Source of the DNA: Gongronella butleri
Lineage: Eukaryota; Mucoromycota; Mucoromycetes; Mucorales; Cunninghamellaceae
NCBI GenBank assembly: GCA_025201375.1
Contig: JAIWZP010000019.1
Span: 372,001-436,000 of the forward strand
Length of the DNA: 64,000 bases
Direction: 5' to 3'
The notes beneath the pieces are model-generated. The model was not told the origin of the DNA and searched no databases. It worked only from the letters and a program-made list of their open reading frames with translations. The translations under genes and the position numbers were made by a program. Position 1 is the stretch's first letter; each line of letters begins with the position of its first letter. Positions 55,000 to 64,000 of the stretch are shown piece by piece.

Positions 55000-55122
55000 T
55001 CATTGGCGGGCAGATGGGCTGCAAAAATATTTCTGGTGGCAACAAGCCGTCAAATTTGAAAAAACACACTTTTTTGTGTTTGAAACGATGTTTTTGTGCA
55101 GCGTAGCGTGATGCTGCAGGAA
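55000..55122. repeat. Dispersed repeat D, copy 2
   Basis: Matches 37077-37200: TCATTGGCGGGCAGAT, GGCTGCAAAAA, TGTGCAGCG and CGTGATGCTG in the same order. It directly follows duplication E copy 1. Confidence 0.7.
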
Positions 55123-56047
55123 TTCAAGTGACTGCGTGGCGTGAGGTTCTGTCCATTGCGCCTATTGCAAGCAAAATCGAGGCATTTAATGACGTGTGCC
55201 GTGCAATGCTGTAGAGGACAGGCAGGTTCATCAAAAAGGCGCCCTCGACCTGAAATGTACTCTCCATTCTCCACGATTGAGGGATCAACGGGTCAATCGG
55301 TGGCAAAGCGCTTCTTGAGCATCCCATATTCCCAGGGCGGCAGATTTCTTGAAAGTAAATTCATAGCCATTGAAAATCATTGCCAGGTCTGACGACCAAC
55401 ATAGAACGCTTGGTTCTTGCATGAATTCAAATCCATTCTAGCCAATAAGAGCCGCGATTCCCGTGGTGCATGCCAAACGCGTCGCGATTTTTATTTAAAC
55501 TGCTTAAAATCGTCTTTTTTTGTCTACTTGAATTGAAATCGCTTAATTTCTCTGGACCGATGCTGTCTTCAGGTTTATGTAGACAGGCAAACGTACAAAA
55601 AAGAAGCATTTGTGCGCTGAAATGGCTAGGGACAAGAAAAACAGGGATAATTGGCCCTTTCTGATGCTTTTACTGTGAGTCGTCGCACGGCACGGTCGAT
55701 GATGTTATGAGATCATAATCGTTTCGGCACATTGCTTTAATTTGGGGGGGTGGTTTTCCGGTGCTTTTCTAGAGTGCTTTTTTTTTTAAACATTGTCAAA
55801 AAAAAAAAAACGGAAAATGTCTGAGACCAAGAAAAAGGGGCCCATAATCATGCGTGTGTGGGGCCCACCTCGCCCAATCGAGTCGGCGCTTAAACAACGC
55901 GACGACTTTTTGTCCAATTCCTAGAGGCCAATCAATGTGGTCAATTTTCGCTCAATTTTGCTGGGAACGCCATTTTAGCCGTAATATCAGCTTTAAAGTG
56001 AGCGAGGGCTAGCTCGTGTTTGTTTTTCGTGTTCTTTTCTCATCCTC
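55123..56047. other. Intergenic region
   Basis: No gene recognised. It contains short T and A runs (55779-55810) and a T-rich stretch before 56040. Open frames here are short and without motifs. Confidence 0.45.
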
Positions 56048-56132
56048 ATGATGCGCCAAACGACTCTTGGTAAGGATACTAGCCCTGTTTTAGTCACAAT
56101 TCTCGCCCCCGCTCACGATTTTCTTCATTTAT

Positions 56133-56166
<34 letters not shown>

Positions 56167-57080
56167 TTCTTGCACGGTGTCTGCTGACTTGATAAAATTT
56201 CGAGGAAATCGAAATATCGAGGAAATCGCACTTTACGAGGCTAGTTGCGTCGTGTTTCTTCCTTCAAAAGACCCAGAACGCGCGAGGCTGGCAGCAGCCA
56301 AGGTAAATTGACACATTTTCATTGAAATGACGCGATTCTCAAGCTCTTTTGAACTCTTTTTATTAGAAACGGAGCCGAGCAAGTCAAGCATTCACTTGCT
56401 AGTACGCGTCGTTGACCCGCCAATCGACAATTGTCTTTCCCTTGGCGTGTTGGAATCGACCAGACAGAAGCATGCTGTCTCCGTGGCTCTGCCACGGGCG
56501 ACGGCATGCGCGTGTCGTGAAGTCCGCGCCATATCCGGGGGCCGATTCGAAGCGCCCGATGGTTGACCGTCAACCAGGAGATCCGTGACCACTGGCCCAA
56601 GACGGGTCAATCTTCATCAAATGTGGTCAACGCCCGACGGCTCATTGGATTTTTATGGGCGGACGGCAGCATCCGCAAATTTGCCGTCCGTCCAATCGAC
56701 CAATTCGATGCTTCAAGGTGCGTTTTGCTGCTCGCGATCCAAACATCTTGCTCTGGCTACAACGCCGCTGGGCGCGGGCCACGGGCGAGACGCCGACGTA
56801 CAATCGTGGCACTCGCGAGTGCACTCTGCATCTCAACATTGCCCCTGGCACCGAGAGCCGACAGCTGTTCATGCGGGGCTTTCAATTCATCCGTGGCAAT
56901 TGGCCAGATGGCGAGCCGCTGCCATACAGGATTGCCATGCTAGAGCGCCTGCTGACGCAAGAGTTGGTTCCCATCGGCGCGTTTAGCCCCAAGTATATCC
57001 GCATCCCTTCACGGTGTATGCTGCAGCCGTCCTTCAAAATACTTTTGGTCGTGTGCTGGCACAATAAAAACGCAAAATAA
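56048..57080 (+). pseudogene. Broken reading frames with a LAGLIDADG-like motif
   Basis: Probable decayed gene. A first possible exon (56048-56069, MMRQTTL) would join after an intron containing 31 A to codons from about 56166 (VSADLIKFRGNRNIEE) up to the donor at 56303; the next acceptor leads to a stop within 12 codons. Further down, one frame (about 56551-56720) reads ARRLIGFLWADGSIRKF, in which LIGFLWADG fits the LAGLIDADG helix pattern. A shift of frame near 56720 is then needed to continue into FAARDPNILLWLQRRW and CTLHLNIAP, ending at a TAA at 57078-57080. The order (LAGLIDADG helix, strand with D..LL, later LxLNI strand) resembles a homing endonuclease domain. The family call is tentative. 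It lies between the two copies of duplication E. Confidence 0.4.
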
Positions 57081-57113
57081 AATAAATGCCAGCTCGCATT
57101 TTTTTTTTCCTAC

Positions 57114-57312
57114 ACATGTCGACAATAATCCCTTTTCCGCTTCATCCATCCCCTTCCCCTTACACTCTCTTTCTTTCCTCCTTGATTCAATGTCGATCCC
57201 CATACGTTTTTGTCCTTCAAAACAAACAAAAAGGTGATTGGAGAAAAAAGCTAACATGCCGTCAAAAAGGGCGCGCAGCTAACGTTTCATGCTGCGAATG
57301 TCGCGCCTGTGG
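57114..57312. repeat. Direct duplication E, copy 2
   Basis: Second copy of the sequence at 54771-54985, beginning 34 bp after the terminal stop of the broken LAGLIDADG-like frame, just as copy 1 begins shortly after the EF2 stop. Differences are mostly substitutions and A-run length. Confidence 0.8.
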
Positions 57313-58257
57313 CGCTAGATGACCAGAGCGAGCACACCCTTTTTTTTTTTTGCCGCATGTGCGTGTGGCCAGTTGATGATTTGGCAAAAAAAGGCAATTG
57401 GGCCAAGGCAAATGAGCGCGTGGAACGAAAAGTGGGATAAATCAGTCGTGGCACCAAACTAGGGGCTCGGTCACACACGCGTGTGGCAAATAAATCTCCA
57501 GCGTCGTACAATTTTGGCCGCCTCTTGTTCCCTTGCTCAGCGCCACGCGCACGCACAAAGCACAAAGCAACACGATCCTTGCGAATCACAGGTTACAAAT
57601 TCCATGTTTAGGGGGGCCTGAAGAGCCCAATTGCAAATGAAAATGGCACCGATAACTCTTTTAAATGAGATTTCGAGAGAGTGGCTCGATTGCATAAGAG
57701 GCGACGACTTCAACTGATTGCGGTTCAGCGCTTCTCGACGAGGAATCAGCACGTCCACTCTGTAAGCATGGCATTTTAAGCAGGACCTGACAATAAATGT
57801 CACGTAATGCCTTCCAAAATACTAATTGGGAGGTAAAAAAAAAAAAAAAAAAAAAAGGCAGTCGTTTTGGCAGCCCTCACTGATGTGCAGGCCGGCAGCT
57901 CTCTTCGTTGCAATTTGCACCCATTGGCATTCAAGTATTTGTCACGCTGCACATGCCTTTTGACTAGCCCTTCATTTCATTGCTCCAGTACGAGTGTTTT
58001 TGTACGCGTCGCGTCTCTGCCATTCGATACAATTCCTTGTTTGAGTCGTTGCGTGTCACAAAGGCTAATGGGGGCGCAAATTTAAAAAAAAAAATGGGAG
58101 ACTCATCAAAAGAAGGAAAGTCGTACAATTGCCCTTTGTCTTTTTGGCCTGGAGAGTGTTCATTTTCTCATCCATCCTTTTTCTTTCTTTCTTTTTTTCA
58201 CTCATTCTCGTCCTTTTTCTCCCTTTGGTTACTCAGCACCGCGTTTTTTGGTCCCCA
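57313..58257. other. Intergenic region upstream of the tau-like gene
   Basis: No gene recognised. It has T and A runs (57339-57350, 57836-57856, 58083-58092) and a pyrimidine-rich leader (58165-58230) before the start codon at 58258. An upstream ATG at 58094 in another frame opens a frame of limited interest that overlaps the leader. Confidence 0.5.
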
Positions 58258-58557
58258 ATGCCCACGTCGTCCACCACCACTGGCAAAGTCCGCCCCACGA
58301 GCATCGTCACGCAAAGCGCGTCTAAAGCACCGGCTTCCCAAATCAAGCCGCCATCTGCAGGGTCTGGAGCATCATCGCGCCGCGCTTCGACCAACAGCAG
58401 GATCGTGGCGTCGCCCACTTCCTTGCGCTCACCGACATCCAGCAGCGCCACGCGCACCAGCATCGATAGCAATGGCTCATCGGCATCCTCCTCCTCCGTC
58501 ACAGGCTCAACTCGCCCCACTCGCACGAGCCTCCTTCGCACGGGACGCCCCATCTCA

Positions 58558-58611
<54 letters not shown>

Positions 58612-59585
58612 GCAAGGGGCGATATCCAAAGAAACGCCTCCTTGCGGCGGCAAAAAAGGAGTCAGCCGCCCGTCAATTCACTTGGGGAGAGCAACATCTA
58701 AAAAAACAAAGCATGGACTCACCCCCTTGTTGTGATGATCTCCCCCTCCCAGTGGGCTCGATGGACGAATTAAAAAAACTCAAAGAAAAGGCACAATCAA
58801 AAGTCGGCTCTGATCCTACAAGCAAACACAAGGCGACGGGCAGCGGCGTCAAAATATTCGACAAGCCGGTCAAATTCGACAGTGCACGCTCCAAAGTCGG
58901 CTCGTTGGATAATCGACATCATAAAAGCACAGGCACCGGCGTAAAAATCTTGCACCAGCCGGTGAAATTCGACAATGCACGCTCCAAGGTGGGCTCGCTG
59001 GACAACCGGCATCACAAGAGCACAGGCACCGGCGTCAAAATCTTGGACAAGCCCGTCAAATTCGACAATGCACGTTCCAAGGTGGGTTCGTTGGACAACC
59101 GTCATCACAAGAGCACAGGCACTGGCGTCAAAATCTTTGATCAAAAGGTCAAGGTGGAAGCCAAGTCACGCGTCGGCTCTTTGGATAACATCAAGCACAA
59201 ACCAAAGGGCTCCGGCGTCAAGATATTCGACGAGCCCACCAAGGTCAATGCACGCAGCAAAGTGGGTTCTTTAGATAATGCTAAACATGTGGCCAAGGGC
59301 TCGGGCGTGCGCATCTACTCTGAGAAACTCAAGTTTAAGGATGGCGCCAAGCCGCGCATCGACAATGGCTCGGCCGACAAGTGTGCGTCCCCCTCATCCT
59401 CCATGGATTCCAACAACAAGTCGGACACGGCAGCAATTGATGCGCCAGCCGACGTGCGAAGCGCATCCGCCGACATGGCGACACCGCCACAGTCGCCATC
59501 CAACAGCAAGGTCAACACGTCCAGCAATGGCGAGACCGACGCCGATGCGGCGCAACTGATGGAATCTCTCACCATTGGCGAGTAA
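58258..59585 (+). CDS. Tau/MAP2/MAP4-like microtubule-associated protein
   Basis: 377 residues from exons 58258-58558 and 58753-59585; the intron starts with GT and 48 A. Residues 1-100 are S/T/P/R-rich and basic, like the projection/proline-rich part of MAPs. Residues 115-298 hold six 30-31-residue repeats of the type SKVGSLDNRHHKSTGTGVKI, starting near 115, 146, 177, 208, 238 and 268. They match tau repeats position by position: the KxGS phosphorylation site is present as KVGS or RVGS in all six, then N-x-x-H, a G-x-G turn, and VKI(F/L) followed by KPVKF (tau: VYKPVDL). The module ends SEKLKFKDGAKPRIDNGSAD, closely like the tau repeat-domain end. The C-terminal tail (about 310-377) is S/D-rich. 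Repeats 2-4 are nearly identical, suggesting recent internal duplication. Such proteins bind along microtubules. Confidence 0.9.
58561..58608. repeat. Poly(A) run at the 5' end of the tau-like intron
   Basis: 48 consecutive A directly after the donor GT at 58559-58560. The longest example of a pattern seen in many introns of the window. Confidence 0.9.
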
Positions 59586-59754
59586 TTCATCCCACTATCA
59601 TGCTGTTCGCGTCTCTCTCAAATTTATATCCTGTCACGTTCAGAATTGCTTAGTATTTATTATTTATTTATTATTCAATTGATTACAATATCATATGATG
59701 CAATAAAAACTAAAACTTGAAAAAAAAAGATCGCGCCAGCGATACTTTAGGGTT

Positions 59755-61365
59755 TTCGTGTATAATAATCTATGAAACTGATATTTTACGCGTTCCTCCC
59801 GATGAACCTGACCATACAGTATGACCCCCAAATTTAGACCAGTGGATACTTGACTCTCAACTTCGATGATTCCAAGATTTTTTCAGAAATCGGATCACTC
59901 AGTCCTAAGAAAACGCATTTTTCATAATTTTAGTGTCAGGCGCACGCGTTTGCTGGACCTCGGGCGTCACGTCCGGGGACAATGCAGGCGCGGGGGCTGG
60001 CGTGGAGACATCGACCTCTATGCCTAGTTCGAGCAATTCCTCGTCAAGCGAGGAAATGCTCTCACGGCGCTGTCGATGCCTTGGCGATGGGCTGTGGTGC
60101 ATGATTCGGACAATGAGCTTTTATTGGGACAAGGAAAAGGGACAGGGGGCGGTGCGGCAAACAGGGGAATGATCAGGTAAAGAAAAAGGGGGGAAAAAGG
60201 GGAAAGGGAAGCGGCTGCTTAAATGGACAGCCGATGATGGGGATTGCCCAGTCGGGCTTCCAAAAGTGTCAGCGGCGGAAGCTGGATGGGCAATTCCCAA
60301 AAAAAAAAAAAAGGAAAGAGGGCGCGGCCAAAGGAGTGGGGCACGCGCGAGACAGAACAAGGCAAGGAAGGGCATTCGTGGGCGGTAAGCCAGAAAGGGG
60401 GCAGAGAGACGAGGCAAGGGCGGATGGTCATGGTGGCGTGAGGAGCGAGTGGGGTGAGGAAGCGAGCGATGCACGCAAAAGAAAAAAAAGGAAAAAGGGT
60501 CAAAAAGGCGTGGCACATGTCGGGAACGCGGGGCGGATCCTGACATTTAGGGCCAAATCAGAGTTAAAACGATCTCTGAAGGCCAAGTCGCCGAAAACTC
60601 GACGCAATGTCCCCGAGCCATAAGCGCTTTTACCGCGTTTGGCTGCCAATTCATTTGATGGGTCTCACGCGTCGGGGCGCTCAGCCCTTGCCGCTGTACG
60701 AGACAAAATAGCCCCAAAACTGGCGCTTCATCAGAAACTCATGCATCTGGTCCCAAATTTGGGCCTGTTAATGGTAGACTCAATTCTTCTGCGGCGTTAA
60801 TTTTTTTTCGCAAATCGGATCACTCAGTCGCGAGAAATCTCGAGATTCGTGTTTGCTAGTGAAACTCAGCGCCAAATAATAATTTACGCGTTCCTCCCGA
60901 TGAGGCTAACCATCTGGCTCCAAATTTATATCAGCGGATACTTGACCCAAAGCTTCAATGATATCAAATTTTTTCAGAGATCGGATCACCAAGTCCTGAG
61001 AAAATGCATTTTTTATAAATTCAGAGCCAAACCAAGATCCAAAAGAGCCTTCAAGGCTAACTCGCCGAAAACGTGAAGCGATATCTCCAAACCACAAGCG
61101 CTTTTACCGCGTTTGACCAGCGATTCATTTGATATGCCTCACGTGGGGAGGCGCTCAGCTGTTGCCGCTGTACGAGACAAAATGCTGCTGATCGTACCCC
61201 ATTTACGCCTATGGATCTGGCGCTTTCTCAGAAACTCGCCCAACTGCCTGGTCCCAAATTTGGACCAATTGACGATAAACCCAGTTCTTCAATGCTGTTA
61301 ATTTTTTCGCGAATCGGATCACTTAGTCGCGAGAAATCTCGAGATTCGTGTTTGCTGTGTAGCTG
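59755..61365. repeat. Satellite-like family A, block 2 (interrupted)
   Basis: Same family and orientation as 17440-19520. CGGATCACTCAGTCCTAAG occurs near 59890, the related CGCGAGAAATCTCGAGATTC near 60828 and 61329, and CGGATCACCAAGTCCTGAG near 60979. Unit spacing is again about 495 bp once the 612-bp insertion at 59934-60545 is removed. The block ends where CGTGTTTGCTGTG departs from the unit near 61365. Confidence 0.82.
59934..60545. mobile_element. Inserted element with LTR-like ends (possible solo LTR)
   Basis: 612 bp interrupting a family A unit exactly between TTTAG and TTTAG (59929-59933 and 60546-60550), a perfect 5-bp target-site duplication. The ends are TGTCAGG and CCTGACA, that is TG...CA with 7-bp inverted ends, as in LTR retrotransposons. 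Joining the flanks restores the sequence seen in uninterrupted units (CATAATTT, then AGGGCCAAATCAG). The interior is purine-rich on the plus strand from about 60120 and contains a minus-strand open stretch (60102 to about 59934) beginning MHHSPSPRHRQRRESISSLD. No gag or pol is present. Orientation cannot be decided; a small DNA transposon with 5-bp duplication is the alternative. Confidence 0.75.
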
Positions 61366-62751
61366 TGATCCTGTGAATCTAGTGAACAAGACAGAAAAGA
61401 CGGGACTACTGTAAAAGTACGGGGAGCGTGTGCTAGGAAAAGCAAGATGTCAGGCCTTGTGTGCGACCGAGAATGAATCTTGCTTGGCTGTTGTTGTGAT
61501 CTGCTGCCTTGCATGCTCTAATGATCCATGTCAAGATTGACATTGCCCCCCACCAGGTCGGACACAGGTCTGACAACGAGCGAGGAAAAGAATGGATCAT
61601 GCTACCGGTATGCGTGTATTATGATGTCCGAAGATGTTGTGCGATCGAATTGGCAAGAATTGCTGCAGCTACAGATGGAGCTTGAGATATTGAGAGAAAA
61701 AGAAGATACAGTAAAAAAAGGAAAACAGGAAACTGATTGAGAATCTGATACGGCTTATTAAGAAAAAGTACGTAAAGACTCTATTACAGTATATAGACAT
61801 TTTGTAAAAACTAGGGTTTAGGATGTAAGATGCAAAGAAATGCTTCAATGAATGGCTGTCAAGCATACAAGCGTTCCGAGGCATGAATTGAATGTGAGCC
61901 GCGCTCAATCAGCGATTGAGCTGTTCCTCGGATATGCAAATGATCCAGAGATGATGGTTCCGTGGTATGAATGCACATGGGCGCGTATAGACGCGTACCG
62001 TATGGCCAAGTGGGGCATTGGTTGATTGCAAGCAAATGAGATTTTTTTATTTTTTTCTCAGGCTTGCACATGCCCAGATCCTGGTCAATGCAATCTCTGA
62101 TCATACTGTACGTACATAGCAAATGAGGCATCTTAGCAAGGGTGCGTATGATACAAGAGAGCAAATGAGGGAAATGATGCGCTATCCTTTCATGTATGGT
62201 AAAATCGCGATTAAAAACATAAAGACCTGGCGACAGCAGCCATTGTGTGAGCGGGGCTTGATTAGCCGGACTAGGTACAGTAAGTGCCTGGCCATCTGGA
62301 TTTGAATCCAGGGATGCGGCATTGAGAATGCACGTCGCGATTTGCTGCATCGCGTTTGCTTTACTTCTTTTTTTTCACAACTTGTGAAATACAAGTCCAG
62401 ACACGACCAGCGAGTCTGACTTTATAGGGTAATCGCACATTATTCTCTTTTACATGGACGTGTCCATTGTGATTTTTACTTATGATAATGAGATCACGCT
62501 CTGCAAGCAGCAAATACAACAGAGCTGGAGATGCACGCACGCGCATACAGTAGGACCAAGTCAAAAAATGGAATAATGAATCTCTTTGGTACTGTATGTT
62601 CCCTTTCAAAGAATAATGAGATGATGGTAAAATACCCGATGTTCTTGTTCGTGCGTACTAGTGATGATTCTACATTCAGAAAGTAGTACCGTATGTATGA
62701 TACAAAAATAATAAAAGTAGCTAGTAGTGGCAGTAAAAAAAAATGAGTCTC
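61366..62751. other. Gene-free region with TACAGTA-type motifs
   Basis: No gene recognised. AT-rich with motifs ACAGTATATAG (61789), CATACTGTACGTACA (about 62102), GGTACAGTAAG (62275), CATACAGTAGG (62546) and GGTACTGTATG (62590). A tRNA-like arm near 62300 was considered and rejected. Confidence 0.5.
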
Positions 62752-63846
62752 CTAGTAGAGAAAATTGGCGGATTTCTCTATCGCCACACACGCTTGCATG
62801 GTATAGGAGAGCAAGAGACGAGTGTGCATAGATTGATCTTTGAGGTTACCCGATGTGTCCTCCATGTCGCCGGTCATGCCAAGATAATAAGCCGCCTTGG
62901 TGGGTGTATTGAAGACGTCATTGGCGTGCAAAGCATCATGATCTTCGTTAGCCGCGGCCGCGTTCATAGGGCGATTGTCCAAACCATGATTGGAGTGTTG
63001 CTTGGGACGTGCATTGGGGCAATGGCGGTAGTGGTTGCGACGATTAAAGGTGCGTGGGGTCGTCAGGAAACGGCACCACCATGCATTTAAAGCAATAATG
63101 ATTCTGGCGAGGGACTGGAGGAGGATGCTGCTGATCGCTATACAGTATACAGTATCATCAAAGTGTGCCTGGAGCGCAGCGATGTGGCCTTGCTGGCCAT
63201 TGTTGTAAGCCTGGCGAGGCTTCTGTGCGCCCTCGGCGTATCGTTGGTCTTGACGCGTGGGGATGGATGTCGCCATTGTTGGCGCTACCTTGCTTGTTGC
63301 TGCTGACGGCCTTGTTGCGGGTACGGGCCCGTGTACCGGTGTCAGGAATGTGCTTTTTTTTTGTGTGCCCCTTTTTCCTTTTCCTTTTTTTTCTTCCCTA
63401 TTTTTGCCCTTTTCTTGCTTTTCGCAGCCCCTATCCTTTCTTTCTTTATCCTTTTGCTTTTTTTTTCTTTTTTTCTTTTTACTTTGCACGTTTTAAACCA
63501 CTGTCTGCCAGTGGTAACTCCACATATCCATATCCCTAATAGGCACTAACACACATTAAAGGTTTTTATCCTGCTTTATTTCTTTTTTTACGCGTTTGTC
63601 GCGTTTGCTTGGTGCTTGGTGCCGCAATTGCTCTTTTTTTGTCTCTCACTTCACCTAAGGATTGCCCAGACCCAACACCGGCACCGTATGACCTGCCACG
63701 ATGGCTACGACCTCTACGATTGCGGTCATTGTTGGAGTGCGTGGTTGTTGTTGGCGGCGGTGGTGTTGCCTCCTCTGTACCATAAGAGGGGGGACCTCCA
63801 TATTGTTGTTACCGTACATTTGGCTGTAGCCAAATGTACCCCTCAA
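62752..63846 (-). CDS. Possible partial gene, Q/N/G-rich protein (uncertain)
   Basis: Coding-like segments on the minus strand without a complete model. Between about 63060 and 62752 a frame reads RRNHYRHCPNARPKQHSNHG, then NEDHDALHANDVFNTPTKAA and YYLGMTGDMEDTSG. Around 63330-63170 there are Q-rich stretches (GPYPQQGRQQQQ in one frame, AYNNGQQGHIAALQAHF in another), and at about 63800-63660 a basic RG-like stretch (SNNDRNRRGRSHRGRSYGAG). These could be exons of a low-complexity RNA-binding protein joined by introns, the T-rich plus-strand tract at 63346-63482 being part of an intron. Frames and junctions are not resolved, and no family is recognised. Confidence 0.3.
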
Positions 63847-64000
63847 AGCCTGGTTTTAAGCAGGGACAAAATTGTATTGATGCACATCCTGTTTTTGAGT
63901 CATTGTCTTAACCAATGGAATGTCCCAGAGCGTCCAAAATTTTTATGGGTTCAATGTGAAATTACCTAAGGAACAACATTTATCAAAGTCTGATCATTTT

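Noticed and set aside
62260..62325. tRNA-like arm (CTGGATTTGAATCCAG) possibly marking a tRNA gene
   Set aside because: The T-arm would need an 8-base loop or mispaired stem, and no acceptor, D-arm or anticodon arm of proper length can be folded on either strand.

Overview
The window is nuclear DNA from a eukaryote, most likely a fungus. Nearly every gene is split by short introns (about 55-215 nt) with GT...AG ends. The proteins are housekeeping eukaryotic ones, and the EF2 N-terminus, an Mcd4-length PIG-N, Mad3 without a kinase domain, and ACS- and DHA2-type MFS carriers all fit fungi. High intron density together with a tau-like microtubule protein suggests an early-diverging fungal lineage rather than a yeast. 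That placement is inference; there is no rRNA or barcode here. Many introns carry long A runs directly after the donor, and intergenic DNA is full of homopolymers and the motif ACGCGT.

Layout, left to right. 1-16.6 kb is gene-dense: the 3' part of VPS35 (retromer), calmodulin (minus strand), a SPOUT1-like RNA methyltransferase, a Mad3/BubR1 checkpoint protein, an unrecognised probable mitochondrial protein (minus), SPT5, and an unrecognised polyglutamine protein. 16.6-20 kb is gene-free, with degenerate short repeats and a roughly 495-bp satellite-like array. 20-22.8 kb is TAF5 (minus). 22.8-25.4 kb is gene-free with a dispersed repeat. 25.4-34.1 kb holds an m-AAA mitochondrial protease (minus), PIG-N/Mcd4 (GPI anchor synthesis), a Med30-like Mediator subunit (minus) and an unrecognised protein made of six tandem helix-turn-helix units. 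34.1-37.5 kb is gene-free and contains a nearly perfect 1-kb fold-back transposon plus many TACAGTA/TACTGTA motifs. 37.5-47.8 kb holds an O-methyltransferase, an FAD dehydrogenase (minus) and two MFS transporters. 47.8-51.2 kb is gene-free. 51.2-54.7 kb is elongation factor 2. 54.7-57.3 kb holds a direct duplication flanking a broken LAGLIDADG-like reading frame. 58.2-59.6 kb is a tau/MAP2/MAP4-like protein with six repeats. 59.7-61.4 kb is a second block of the satellite family, split by an insertion with LTR-like ends and a 5-bp target duplication. 61.4-64 kb is mostly non-coding, with a possible partial gene on the minus strand.

The genes do not form one pathway. SPT5, TAF5 and the Med30-like protein share RNA polymerase II transcription, and Mad3 and the tau-like protein share the mitotic/microtubule theme, but nothing shows co-regulation. 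Several pairs are divergent and share short promoters (calmodulin/SPOUT1, mitochondrial protein/SPT5, m-AAA/PIG-N). The most notable items are the fungal-type genome carrying a canonical tau repeat domain, a 2-nt microexon needed to read the EF2 start, the six-HTH protein, the fold-back element with about 417-bp arms, and the nested LTR-like insertion. Exon boundaries were deduced by eye from splice signals, reading frame and protein homology, and no transcript evidence was available.
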